Counted from the stretch's first letter, positions 43,816-53,018 are shown. The stretch is DNA of 64,000 nt from Legionella cincinnatiensis (GCF_900452415.1 NZ_UGNX01000001.1:3906001-3970000); one strand, 5' to 3'. Notes: generated by a model from the letters alone, not told the origin. Program-made: numbers and translations.

Positions 43816-45213
43816 GTGACCTATGTTATGAACAATGAGCCTCTCATAACCGAATTACAAGACAAGACTCGTTGCATTCAAAGAATTTCAAAATTATATA
43901 ATAAATTACTAAGAAGCAATCGAATCTTTGAACAAGATCAAGCAGGAATTAATATTTCCGATATCTATGCGGATAAAAAAAATATTACAAAAATCCTTAT
44001 AAGAGAATTGCTCAATGGTTGTTATCAACCCATGCAGTATGATGAAAGAAAAGTGTATATCAACTCTAAGACGCGCCTTATTGCAAATTACTCCTTTATT
44101 GATCGGCTCCTGCTGGGTATTTTATATGATTTATTTAGAGAAAGAACGCTGCATTTGATATCTCCATCCGTGTACTCTTATATTTCTGGACGTTCAGCCA
44201 AGCAAGCAATCCAGTCGTTTTGTGCTTATCTGAAACAAGTTCGGACACCCAATAAACAAATTAATGTCTATGTATTAAGAGCAGATATAACAAATTATGG
44301 AGGAAGCATACCCGCAGATACCCATGCAATTTTTTGGAATTATTTCTATGATATATTAAAAGAAATTAAAGATTTAAAACAACGTCATTGCTTACGTATA
44401 GCCATTGAAGAGGCTTTAAGACCGATTTTACATACCGAAGATAATTTACCTTATCAAAAAATAGTAGGTATTCCAGTTGGCTCACCTTTAGCAACGTTAA
44501 TTTATAATCTGTACTTATCTGAACTTGATGACGCTTTGGCAAATATTCCCTACGGATTTTATGCACGTTATAGTGATGATTTTATATACGCCCATACCGA
44601 TATTAATCAATTCAAAGAGGGTGAGGCTCGCATCACCGCCATTTTAGAAAAGTTAAGGTTGCAATGTAACCCAAGTAAAAATCAACGTTTTTATCTCACT
44701 CATGCAGGCAAATCATCCAATGATTCGGAAAGGTTTATAGGTTCAAATAGGATAGAGTTATGTGGCCTCATTATTTTTTCTGATGGCACCAAAACATTAA
44801 AACACCCCGTCATTCAAAAAATGCTAAGAGGAATAAAGCACAGACTCATTAATGCAACACCCATGCTGACCCAGCTTAACCTTGAGCAAAGAGGGCAAGC
44901 ACTCTGCCAGATTGTGAATAACTTATTAAATGAAAAAAACCCATTCCAAGACCCTACAATTCGACGCATATTCAAAGAAATAACTAATAGAGGTTGTTTA
45001 AAACAAATAGATTATTCCATTGCTTTAATCATTGTTGAATTACTTACTGGTATAAAAGGAGTACGCGCATTTCGAAAAATTTCTTACGCAACGTTAAGAA
45101 ATGAATGGCATTTAACCTCTTTATGTAGGGAAAAAAATTATTGGAATCAACATAAATTTTCTTTCCGAAAAAATGGAGTTTTTACCGATGATAAGGATAA
45201 ACGATTTATCTGA
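43816..45213 (+). CDS. reverse transcriptase
   Basis: RNA-directed DNA polymerase of about 465 residues (GTG 43816) or 461 (ATG 43828); neither start has a good ribosome site. Palm motifs are clear: KTRLIANYSFIDRLLLGILY (fingers), SYISGRSAKQAI, D157 in RADITNYGGSI (motif A), GIPVGSPLATLIYNLYLSEL (motif B), Y252-S-D254-D255 in RYSDDFIY (motif C) and ELCGLIIFSDG (motif E). Motif A has Gly-Gly where most bacterial RTs have Phe. The retron VTG is replaced by LCG, and the group II intron maturase X domain and endonuclease are missing. It heads an operon with three membrane or exported proteins, so a defence or signalling role is more likely than retrotransposition. Confidence 0.9.
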   Translation: MTYVMNNEPLITELQDKTRCIQRISKLYNKLLRSNRIFEQDQAGINISDIYADKKNITKILIRELLNGCYQPMQYDERKVYINSKTRLIANYSFIDRLLLGILYDLFRERTLHLISPSVYSYISGRSAKQAIQSFCAYLKQVRTPNKQINVYVLRADITNYGGSIPADTHAIFWNYFYDILKEIKDLKQRHCLRIAIEEALRPILHTEDNLPYQKIVGIPVGSPLATLIYNLYLSELDDALANIPYGFYARYSDDFIYAHTDINQFKEGEARITAILEKLRLQCNPSKNQRFYLTHAGKSSNDSERFIGSNRIELCGLIIFSDGTKTLKHPVIQKMLRGIKHRLINATPMLTQLNLEQRGQALCQIVNNLLNEKNPFQDPTIRRIFKEITNRGCLKQIDYSIALIIVELLTGIKGVRAFRKISYATLRNEWHLTSLCREKNYWNQHKFSFRKNGVFTDDKDKRFI

Positions 45214-46300
45214 TTTCCAAATGCTATTTCAAAATATTAATTCCCAGGATTTGGAAATTCTTTTACATTTTGTAAAGCGCATTAAATTAAAAAAGAGTCA
45301 ATATTTATTTTACGAAGACACCAAAGGAGATTCTGTTTATTTAATTAAATCTGGAAAGATTGGAATCGAGTCAAAAGGCCAACATTTGACTGACCTATTT
45401 AGTGGTGATTATTTAGGGGAAATGAGTATATTAGATAGGAGGCTGCGATCCTCTTCTGTATACGCAGCAACCCCTTCAGAATTGTATGCAATAAATATGG
45501 TGGATTTACAAGATAAATATCCGCATCTTTATGCTCAATTAATTGTCAATTTAAGTAAAGCACTACCTGATCGCCTGCGCGAGGCGAATAAATTGGCCAC
45601 CAACACTTTAAAAAAAGAGATATCTCTGCTTAAAAATCAAGTGCAAACGGCACGGTTTATGACTTATTTATTAGTGATTCTTGCTCTCTTTATTATTTTA
45701 AAAGACATCACCTCATGGGCTCAATTCACCGAAACCCCGAATGTATTAAATATTAGAATTACCTTGGTATTAGCTTTTATCTTCTTTGTGGTCATGTGGA
45801 AAAATGGATACTCTCTTGCTGAAATGGGACTTACTTTGAAAAACAGCAAACAATCTGTCATTGAATCTTTGCTAGTAAGTTTTTTCGTTATCTTTTCTTT
45901 TTTATTGATTAAGTGGTTATTAATAACCACTACCCCTTACTTTAAAGAAACTTCTTTGCTGTGCTTTTGCCACAACATTTATGAATTACTCGAATTGAGT
46001 ATTGGTTTTATTATTTTAGCGCCAATCCAAGAATTTATTGCCCGCGGCTGTCTACAAAGCTCTTTGATGCTTTACGTAAAAAAAGATCAATCTGTCTACG
46101 CAATATTAATGTCTAATCTTATTTTTTGTAGTTTTTATTCAAGTTTTGCGTTACATGCCTCAATCCTTCTTTTCATCTTAGGATTAGCATGGGGCTGGCT
46201 GTATTTACGATGTCAAACTCTTATTGGGGTATCATTATCTCATATATTGATAGGGATTTGTTTGACGGGTGTGATTGGTTTTCCAATACAACTGTTATAA
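45188..46300 (+). CDS. cyclic-nucleotide-binding domain fused to CPBP-like membrane protein
   Basis: Protein of 370 residues from ATG 45188 (GGAG 9 nt upstream), overlapping the RT end by 26 bp, so translation is probably coupled. Residues 10-125 are a Crp-type cNMP-binding domain with phosphate-binding cassette GEMSILDRRLRSSSV (E78, R87). A coiled linker (140-155) leads to about seven membrane helices (158-370). The CPBP/Abi protease motifs are only partly kept: Q281-E282-x3-R286 (PIQEFIARG), H323 (SFALHAS) and H352 with Gly in place of Asn/Asp. It could be a ligand-gated intramembrane protease or a non-catalytic effector. Confidence 0.8.
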   Translation: MIRINDLSDFQMLFQNINSQDLEILLHFVKRIKLKKSQYLFYEDTKGDSVYLIKSGKIGIESKGQHLTDLFSGDYLGEMSILDRRLRSSSVYAATPSELYAINMVDLQDKYPHLYAQLIVNLSKALPDRLREANKLATNTLKKEISLLKNQVQTARFMTYLLVILALFIILKDITSWAQFTETPNVLNIRITLVLAFIFFVVMWKNGYSLAEMGLTLKNSKQSVIESLLVSFFVIFSFLLIKWLLITTTPYFKETSLLCFCHNIYELLELSIGFIILAPIQEFIARGCLQSSLMLYVKKDQSVYAILMSNLIFCSFYSSFALHASILLFILGLAWGWLYLRCQTLIGVSLSHILIGICLTGVIGFPIQLL

Positions 46301-46312
46301 AAGGAAGTTACC

Positions 46313-48382
46313 ATGAATCAGTCGCAAACAATTCAAGAATGGGTCAACAAGCAAAAAAGAAGGAAAGCAAGTTTTGTTAGTTTTAATGAAGCATTATTTG
46401 GCAAAAATATTTTAGCTTATATTATTTTTCGTTTACGCTATTTTAGTATTAATGTCATTTTTACAATGGCAGTACATGTTCTTGAGTTTTATTTTTTAAC
46501 CGTAATTTTTACAAGTACTCATCTTGAATATTTGATTTTATTACGTGCATCAATTTTTGTGATTAATGCGGGTTGGTGGGGGATGTTGGAAGTTATGCGT
46601 TCCCGTGTACGTCATCTGCACCGATCTCAACAAAATAGTCTACTTGCTCGTGAGCTAGGAAACTGGCAATTTCTTGCAATACTTCTTTCTAGTGGCTGCT
46701 TCATCACAAGTTTTATATTTGGGGGCCTTGCTTTTATTGAAATAGGATCCCAACATGTACTTGCAAATTGCTATATTGCCGCGGTTATTTTTCAGTTAGG
46801 AATACATATTTTTATTGAAGTTCGCCGTTCAGGCATTTATGCAAAATTTCGCGTTTTTCGTCCCCTGCTCTCCATTTTATTATTGCCCTTCGCAAGCATG
46901 GCATTTTTAGTAGTTTTTTGGTGGCTTGCAGGTGGATTTACTCTTGTATTAAATACTTTTTGCAGTGCAATTCTAGGCTCTGCTATAAGCCTTTATTACA
47001 TTAAAAACTCATATACAATGCATCAATGGCCAAAGCCAATATGGCCAAAATTAAATGAATTCTGGCATTTTCTCTCCCAAATTTTTATTCCCGAATTTTT
47101 TTGGGCTGGTTTAGCAAGTATCTTGATAAGCCTGGAAGGTATGTTAATTTGGATTATGTATTACTACAGCCTCAATCATACTGCTTATAATGACTATTAC
47201 AAACTATTCTATTTCATAGCCCCATTATTAAATGCCAGCTCTATTTGGGGAAGATTGTTTTATTTTGACATAAAAAAATGCAGCATTTCTTCATTAAACC
47301 GATTTATAAATAGTTTTAACACGCGCGTCTTGTATATAACACCATTAATTGGTTTTTTTTACTGGCTAATCACTGCATTATTTTATGTAGGATATTTTCA
47401 AGAAAATGCATTCAGTTTTAGTTTACTCCTACTGGTATTTTTTATCTTACGTTCTAGCATGGCTTATTTACAAATTAATGCCTTTAGCAATCGTTATTAT
47501 CTAGACGTTGTTGTTAGTGGTTTGATTACCTTGATTTCTGTTTTTGGCTTTATCTCTATTGAGTCTTTATACCTACACGTACTCATTTTATTTATTGTTT
47601 TGTTTTTGGGTAATATTTATATTTATAGACCTCGTTTTATGCCATTAAAAAACTCGACTAAAATCCATTATTTTTCTTTTAGTGACTGGTTTAATGCACT
47701 TATCCATCATCAAAAACCTACAACAATCATTTCCTTTAAAGTTGATACCAAGATACGGTGGAAAAATAAAGCTCAATTGCAAAAAATACTATCCAACACC
47801 TTTCAATCACCTCACCTTTTTTGGATTAACAATCATAATTTACTTTTATTCTTCGCATCAAATGAGCTTAATTTAAAAAATACATTATCTCGGATTTCTA
47901 TAGAAACCGCTGGTATTATTGAAAGTTACCGCTTATGTGTCGATGCAGTAAACGGCTTACAAGCATTACAAGATCTCCTCCAAGAAAATAGCTTGTTCTC
48001 CCTTGAAAAGATTAAACTATTGAATGAAAGTCATTTGGTTTTACCCAAAGAACATCAAGCAATTATTACAGAGTTTGCGCACCATTTTCCTTTGGGTATT
48101 TGTTATGAATTTACAGATAAAAAATTAGTGATTCATCATCCTGAAAAAATACCCGAAAATGGTGATTATTATCGCATATTAGTACGGCTCGTTAAAAAAT
48201 CTCTTGCTTCACCTCTAGAAAAAAATGAAGGCATGAATTTTTCGGTTTCTGTATATTGTGATGTAAAAAATAATACGCTTATATTTATTATGCCTATTTC
48301 TTATGAAAATTATAAATTAGTAAATGCTTGGAATTTAGCCGTGTTTAAAGCAACACTAGAACAGTTTTCAGCTCGGGCATGA
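46313..48382 (+). CDS. large polytopic membrane protein of the RT operon
   Basis: Protein of 689 residues beginning 12 bp after the CPBP gene, with AAGGAAG 5 nt before ATG. Residues about 30-445 hold some 12 hydrophobic helices in a layout like MOP/MATE flippases (FGKNILAYIIFRLRYFSINV, LLSILLLPFASMAFLVVFWW, ISVFGFISIESLYLHVLILF), but no family motif confirms this. Residues about 460-689 are a soluble domain (TTIISFKVDTKIRWKNKAQL, FWINNHNLLLFFASNELNL) with alternating strand and helix that faintly recalls a degenerate nucleotide-cyclase palm. Function unknown. Confidence 0.75.
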   Translation: MNQSQTIQEWVNKQKRRKASFVSFNEALFGKNILAYIIFRLRYFSINVIFTMAVHVLEFYFLTVIFTSTHLEYLILLRASIFVINAGWWGMLEVMRSRVRHLHRSQQNSLLARELGNWQFLAILLSSGCFITSFIFGGLAFIEIGSQHVLANCYIAAVIFQLGIHIFIEVRRSGIYAKFRVFRPLLSILLLPFASMAFLVVFWWLAGGFTLVLNTFCSAILGSAISLYYIKNSYTMHQWPKPIWPKLNEFWHFLSQIFIPEFFWAGLASILISLEGMLIWIMYYYSLNHTAYNDYYKLFYFIAPLLNASSIWGRLFYFDIKKCSISSLNRFINSFNTRVLYITPLIGFFYWLITALFYVGYFQENAFSFSLLLLVFFILRSSMAYLQINAFSNRYYLDVVVSGLITLISVFGFISIESLYLHVLILFIVLFLGNIYIYRPRFMPLKNSTKIHYFSFSDWFNALIHHQKPTTIISFKVDTKIRWKNKAQLQKILSNTFQSPHLFWINNHNLLLFFASNELNLKNTLSRISIETAGIIESYRLCVDAVNGLQALQDLLQENSLFSLEKIKLLNESHLVLPKEHQAIITEFAHHFPLGICYEFTDKKLVIHHPEKIPENGDYYRILVRLVKKSLASPLEKNEGMNFSVSVYCDVKNNTLIFIMPISYENYKLVNAWNLAVFKATLEQFSARA

Positions 48383-48437
48383 GTGCACTTGCTTGGAAGA
48401 AAACTAAAAGCATCAAGATACGCTACCAGAGATTGGA

Positions 48438-49019
48438 ATGACGATGAAAACTTTAATTCGATTTATTTATGAAAGCTTACTACTCCTGTTACTAATTTCA
48501 TGTGGCAACAATAATTCAAGCACCGTAACGGTACTCAATAATCCAGCGCTTCTAAGCACCGCCCGCTCCTTATCAACACAAGGAACATTGGATGTCACAA
48601 AAGAGGGATATGTTTATTTAAAAGTATCTAATGATTATTTAAATGTTTTATATCCTATTTTAATACAGCATGCTGAGGAAAAAGATGCTCCTTGTATTGT
48701 GCCCGCAAAAAGCCCTGTTGGAAGTCATATTACTGTATTTTATGCGGGGCAGCTAAGTCCGGAACAAATTAAATCATTACCCATTGGTAAGACGTTTAAT
48801 TTTCAGATTAAAGAAATCGAAATAGTGAATAAAACGAAACATTGGCATCATCAGCCAGAAAAAGTAATTTGGTATGTGCTCTTAATTGACTCACCTGAAT
48901 TGTCTTCTCGCCTCAAGCCATTAATAACGATAAGGCAATTCCGTTCCTTTCATATAAGCATAGCCCGTGAAAACTTTGACTCCAATGGTTTCTGTATAAA
49001 ACATCATGCGCCTTATTAA
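48438..49019 (+). CDS. lipoprotein with 2H-phosphoesterase-like motifs
   Basis: Protein of 193 residues, last gene of the RT operon, 55 bp after its neighbour; start 48438 or 48444. Lipobox LLISC gives Cys22, followed by Gly, which suits export to the outer membrane. Two H-x-T/S motifs, H97-I-T99 (GSHITVFY) and H172-I-S174 (SFHISIAR), lie 75 residues apart, as in 2H phosphoesterases (LigT, CPDase), which open 2',3'-cyclic or 2'-5' phosphodiesters. A lipoprotein of this class is unusual. The assignment rests on the two motifs and the beta-rich pattern. Confidence 0.7.
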   Translation: MTMKTLIRFIYESLLLLLLISCGNNNSSTVTVLNNPALLSTARSLSTQGTLDVTKEGYVYLKVSNDYLNVLYPILIQHAEEKDAPCIVPAKSPVGSHITVFYAGQLSPEQIKSLPIGKTFNFQIKEIEIVNKTKHWHHQPEKVIWYVLLIDSPELSSRLKPLITIRQFRSFHISIARENFDSNGFCIKHHAPY

Positions 49020-49078
49020 ATAAGGTACATGATAGTTTAATATAGGATTTTTTTATCACTAATTCATCTGTTGAGTCA

Positions 49079-49813
49079 CTATACTGTCACTGCGCAAACA
49101 AGTGCATTAGCATAAGTGTCACCCGTAGTTAAGTTATTAAGAATTTGATCATTAGTGCTTTTTAAATGTCCTTGTCCTAGATAAAAGAAACGATAACCAC
49201 ATTCAACGGGTATTTGCCCCATAATATTGTTTAAACGAATCCCTGCTCCAACCGTAGCAGAAAAACTTGTCGTGGTGGCTCCTTTAAATGCATTATCAGG
49301 TACAGCAAAATCAACTAATGGTGTTTCACGATAACCAGAAGTCCACATAAAATTAGGTCCTATACCTGCATCCACAGTAAAGTTGTAAGCCGGGTTATTC
49401 GTATAAATAAGTGCCTTAGCGGCAGCATAAACAGGAACATTTTGGAGGTTATATTTATAAGAAAGATTGGTAAATAAATTTTCTTGAACAATATCACCTT
49501 TTACCTTAGTTTGACCTAAATAAAAAGCATCGACTCCATATGAAAGCTGAAACCAATTATAAGAAGGCCCATTAAAATAGAGCCCCAAACCTACAAGCCC
49601 ACTAATTTGGGAATTATTATCCACAGTGTATTGGTTGCCTATCAAACCATCAATATTAATATGCTGATCTTTGCCCTGCGATGCACCAAAAAAACCACCT
49701 TGAATAGGAATAGACCAGATTTTGGAGGGTCCTGTATTCCCCATCGTCCCCGCGGAACAAACAACCGGCAATGTAAGTCCAGTAAAGAGTATTTTTTTAA
49801 TAAATGAACACAT
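49079..49813 (-). CDS. outer-membrane beta-barrel protein
   Basis: Protein of 244 residues with a signal peptide (CSFIKKILFTGLTLPVVCSA) and a run of amphipathic strands (QISGLVGLGLYFNG, YNWFQLSYGVDAFYLGQTKV, TSFSATVGAGIRLNNI, IPVECGYRFFYLGQGHLKS) like the small OmpA/Opa-type porins that Legionella encodes in many copies. The end, YANALVCAVTV, fits a last strand with an outer-membrane recognition residue pattern. AAGGA precedes ATG. It converges with the RT operon and is probably not part of it. Confidence 0.75.
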   Translation of the reverse strand: MCSFIKKILFTGLTLPVVCSAGTMGNTGPSKIWSIPIQGGFFGASQGKDQHINIDGLIGNQYTVDNNSQISGLVGLGLYFNGPSYNWFQLSYGVDAFYLGQTKVKGDIVQENLFTNLSYKYNLQNVPVYAAAKALIYTNNPAYNFTVDAGIGPNFMWTSGYRETPLVDFAVPDNAFKGATTTSFSATVGAGIRLNNIMGQIPVECGYRFFYLGQGHLKSTNDQILNNLTTGDTYANALVCAVTV

Positions 49814-50062
49814 AATTATCCTTAATTATCTGGTAAGTTACCTCATGAAATTTATTTACGCTATTATATTTTTATTCCAGCGTCAATTCTGCATGAGTTT
49901 ACCTATACTCATAAATACAGGCTACACTTTTTTTATAGAGTCATAAATTAATGTGGGTTATTGATAAGAAAGCGAATCATTACCTCAGCCGAAGGGAGTC
50001 AGGTGTAGACTTTGGCTCTAATAAAGTCCTTATCCATCACTCACGTTCAATTAAGGATAAAA

Positions 50063-51088
50063 ATGAGTAAAACATCCATTATGATTGGTGATGCAGAAAT
50101 CAAACCCGGACAACGTAAAACAATTTTGTTGCCTATGCCAAAATTATATGACTGGACTCCTATCTGTCTACCCATACATGTGATCAATGGCCCAGAAGAA
50201 GGACCTACGCTCTGTGTTACTGCAGCTATTCATGGCGATGAGATCAATGGTGTTGAAATCATACGACGGCTCTTGAAAAAAAAGGGATTAAAACATATTA
50301 ATGGAAGTGTTATTGCGATTCCTATTGTTAACGTCTATGGTTTTTTATATCAAGAACGTTACTTAATGGACAGAAGAGACTTAAATCGCTCGTTCCCTGG
50401 TAGCTCCAAGGGTTCACTTGCCTCACTGCTTGCAGAAATCATTAGCAAGCAAATTTTATCCCAATCGACACATGCAATTGACTTACATACTGGGTCAAAC
50501 CATAGATTCAATTTACCGCAAATTCGCGCAAATCTTGATATGGAAGGAATTGAAGATTTGGCGCGCGCCTTTAATGTTCCCGTGATATTACATTCAACCT
50601 TTAGAGATGGTTCAATGAGGGAGTATGCAAATGAACAGGGAATTCATATTCTAGTCTATGAAGGAGGAGAATCGCTACGATTTGATGAGTTATCTATTAG
50701 AACAGGTATCAATGGAATTCTAAGTGTTATGGGTGCGCTTGGAATGATTAAGCCCAGTAAGTATGGAGTTAAAAAATGCACACCTACGGTTTCAAGAAAC
50801 AGCTATTGGCTAAGAGCACCTATTAGTGGAATTTTGAGACACATCAAAAAATCTGGAAATAAAGTCACAAAAGGTCAAGTTATCGCCATTATAGCGAACC
50901 CTTCAAGCACAGAAGAATATAAATTAAAATCACCAATATCCGGCATTATCATTGGTGAAAGCAAACTTCCCCTTGTCCATTCAGGACAAGCATTATTTCA
51001 TATTGCTAGTTTTGAAAAATTGGATGTAGTTGCAGAACAATTAGAGAATTTACAAGAAGCTTTTGATTTAAACGAGTATGAGGATTGA
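50063..51088 (+). CDS. AstE/aspartoacylase-family hydrolase
   Basis: Zinc-dependent deacylase of the succinylglutamate desuccinylase / aspartoacylase (M14-like) family, 341 residues from ATG 50063 with AAGGA upstream. Zinc ligands are in AAIHGDEINGVE (His, Glu) and AIDLHTGSNH (His). Substrate-binding Arg and Asn are in MDRRDLNRSFPG. Residues about 265-325 add a lipoyl/biotinyl-like beta domain (RAPISGILRHIKKSGNKVTK, SPISGIIIGESKLP) seen in many bacterial members of unknown substrate. Family members of this form often pair with RimK-like ligases, but none is adjacent here. Confidence 0.88.
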   Translation: MSKTSIMIGDAEIKPGQRKTILLPMPKLYDWTPICLPIHVINGPEEGPTLCVTAAIHGDEINGVEIIRRLLKKKGLKHINGSVIAIPIVNVYGFLYQERYLMDRRDLNRSFPGSSKGSLASLLAEIISKQILSQSTHAIDLHTGSNHRFNLPQIRANLDMEGIEDLARAFNVPVILHSTFRDGSMREYANEQGIHILVYEGGESLRFDELSIRTGINGILSVMGALGMIKPSKYGVKKCTPTVSRNSYWLRAPISGILRHIKKSGNKVTKGQVIAIIANPSSTEEYKLKSPISGIIIGESKLPLVHSGQALFHIASFEKLDVVAEQLENLQEAFDLNEYED

Positions 51089-51118
51089 CCCATAAAAGCA
51101 TCCCTCTCATACTTTTTT
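51075..51118 (+). terminator. terminator of the AstE-like gene
   Basis: AGTATGAG and CTCATACT form an 8-bp stem that starts inside the last codons and is followed by TTTTTT. Inner GAT/ATC pairing may extend it. It sits between convergent genes. Confidence 0.7.
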
Positions 51119-51145
51119 ATGTAGGAGAGCCATTTCTAATATAAA

Positions 51146-51787
51146 TTATGCAGAGACATTGCTCTTTTTGATTTTACAATGCAATAATTTCCAATAGCCA
51201 AATAAATTAATCTTTTGAGAGTCCACAAGTTTTAATTGCTTGTAATCTAGGATTGAGTGGACGGAAAAATCGGACTTAAATCCAACGAGTTTATTGACAC
51301 GAGCGAATTTTTTTTCAAAAAAACGCACCACTGGGTGTTCCGAAGCAAAATGATTTACAAAAAGAATTTCAGCTGTAGGCTTAGCAACACGAGCAAGTTC
51401 CTGTAAAAAGGCATTAACATCTGGAACAACCGAAGCAACATACATAGCAACGATAAAATCAAAACTATTATCAGGAAACTCTAAATGAGCCGCATCCATA
51501 ACTTTTAATTGCACTCTATCTTCTAACTGATTTTTTTCAACTTGTTCTTGTGCTTTTTCCAGCATTTTTTCTGAGATATCTATTCCAGTAATCCGTAAAT
51601 CTGAACGATAAAGAGGTAATGACAATCCTGTGCCAATGCCAATTTCAAGAATAGATGCATTTTGCTTTGCGACTTTATTGATAATGTTAGTGCATAATGA
51701 ACGGCCAGGGCTGAAAATAGATCCAAATAAAAAATCGTAGAAAGAAGCATAGATATTATAAACTTTTCTTATTGAGGCCACGGACAT
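51146..51787 (-). CDS. class I SAM methyltransferase, PmtA-like
   Basis: Protein of 213 residues with a UbiE/PmtA-type methyltransferase fold: N-terminal YNIYASFYDFLFGSIFSPGR, SAM motif I ILEIGIGTGLSLPLY, acidic residue in ITGIDISEKMLEKAQ, and motif II-III in FDFIVAMYVASVVPDVNAF. The Y-x-x-YD-x-x-FG-x-x-F-x-PGR start and EIGIGTGLSL are close to the Rhodobacter-type phosphatidylethanolamine N-methyltransferase, which makes phosphatidylcholine in Legionella. That fits a membrane-associated lipid role, but other UbiE-like substrates are possible. GGAG lies 8 nt before ATG. Confidence 0.75.
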   Translation of the reverse strand: MSVASIRKVYNIYASFYDFLFGSIFSPGRSLCTNIINKVAKQNASILEIGIGTGLSLPLYRSDLRITGIDISEKMLEKAQEQVEKNQLEDRVQLKVMDAAHLEFPDNSFDFIVAMYVASVVPDVNAFLQELARVAKPTAEILFVNHFASEHPVVRFFEKKFARVNKLVGFKSDFSVHSILDYKQLKLVDSQKINLFGYWKLLHCKIKKSNVSA

Positions 51788-52115
51788 AAGTCTACTCCAT
51801 TCAATGACGCAAATTTGCTAATCCTAAATAATACTTAAATTGTTCTATCACACGCCATTTAATAACAAAAAATAATACAAAAGTACAGAACATTGACACT
51901 TCAGATTTCAAAGAATTTCTTTCTAATCATAATCCTTTATTTTAATTGACTTAGAATCAGTGAAGGTTGATTCTTCAAAATATAAATCCATGGAGTCATT
52001 TTAATTTTTTTAATTTCAATATATATTGATATTAAAAAATTAAATGTGTTCTGCATTTTCAACTATACTTACAGCTAATTACTAATTAAAAACTGATTGT
52101 TACGGGATATATTTT
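51788..52115. other. divergent promoter region of the LysR gene
   Basis: AT-rich 328 bp between the methyltransferase and the LysR-type regulator. LysR proteins usually bind T-N11-A sites in such regions, and many could be drawn here, but none stands out. No gene seen. Confidence 0.35.
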
Positions 52116-53018
52116 ATGGATATAAGAAGAATTAATTTAAATTTATTAATTCATTTTGATACTTTGATGACCGAACTATCAGTTTCAAAGGCTGCTGAGA
52201 AAACGTTTTTAACACAAACAGCAATGAGTTATATTTTAAAAGAACTACGTGAATTATTTGATGATCCTTTATTTATAAGAAAAGCACATGGACTTCAACC
52301 TACCCAAAAAGCCTTGGATTTAGCACCAAAAATTAAAACATTTTTAGATAGCTCTAAAAATATTTTTCAAGAAACAACTTTTGATCCATTTACTGAAGAG
52401 TTATCGTTTAAAGCTATTTTATCAGTTCATGGAGAGTTTCTTATTTTATCAAAACTATGTGCTTATTTATCCCTTAATGCCCCCAATTTTACACTAAAAA
52501 CAATTTCATTATCAGAATACGTGAATCTAGAACATCTATTAGCGACGGAAATTGATTTTGCAGTGGGGCCCGCCTTTCTTGAAACTGGAAATAACGCTAA
52601 TGCTGAACTCTTATTTTTTGATGAAGTTGTATGTGTAATGGGCTCATCAAATCCACTTGTTCATCAGGAAATCACTACAGAAGATTTCTTCAACGCCGAT
52701 CATGTTGAAATACAATTCAGTTATCTACGCAAAGACAACATGTTGTTCAAAATATTGGCGGGATTTGGTAAGAGAAAGACCAAAATAATTGTGCCAAACC
52801 TAATTAATGTCTGCGAAGTAATAAGTCAAACAAATTGTATTGCAATGATGCCACGTTCATTGGCTGTTTCATTAAAAAACAAGTATCAGTTTGAAATTAA
52901 ACCTTTCCCCTTTCCTATAAAAGAATACCGAATTATGATCCATTACCATAAACGGCTAGAGAATGATAAGCGATTGCGATGGATTATCGACGCCATTAAA
53001 AACCATTGTTGCCAATAA
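52116..53018 (+). CDS. LysR-family transcriptional regulator
   Basis: Protein of 300 residues. The winged helix-turn-helix at 5-65 follows the NodD/LeuO-like form: INLNLLIHFDTLMTELSVSK, AAEKTFLTQTAMSYILKELR, FDDPLFIRKAHGLQPTQKA. A periplasmic-binding-protein-like effector domain spans about 90-295 (ATEIDFAVGPAFLETG, VVCVMGSSNPLV). Inducer and targets are unknown. The divergent methyltransferase and the downstream epimerase-OCD pair are the natural candidates. Only a weak GGGA precedes ATG. Confidence 0.9.
   Translation: MDIRRINLNLLIHFDTLMTELSVSKAAEKTFLTQTAMSYILKELRELFDDPLFIRKAHGLQPTQKALDLAPKIKTFLDSSKNIFQETTFDPFTEELSFKAILSVHGEFLILSKLCAYLSLNAPNFTLKTISLSEYVNLEHLLATEIDFAVGPAFLETGNNANAELLFFDEVVCVMGSSNPLVHQEITTEDFFNADHVEIQFSYLRKDNMLFKILAGFGKRKTKIIVPNLINVCEVISQTNCIAMMPRSLAVSLKNKYQFEIKPFPFPIKEYRIMIHYHKRLENDKRLRWIIDAIKNHCCQ

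Noticed and set aside
43816..45213. RT as a group II intron maturase
   Set aside because: No maturase X or endonuclease domain and no intron domain V-like end near the gene.
43816..45213. RT as a canonical retron RT
   Set aside because: The VTG and NAxxH signatures are not seen and motif A is atypical, so only the leader arrangement is retron-like.
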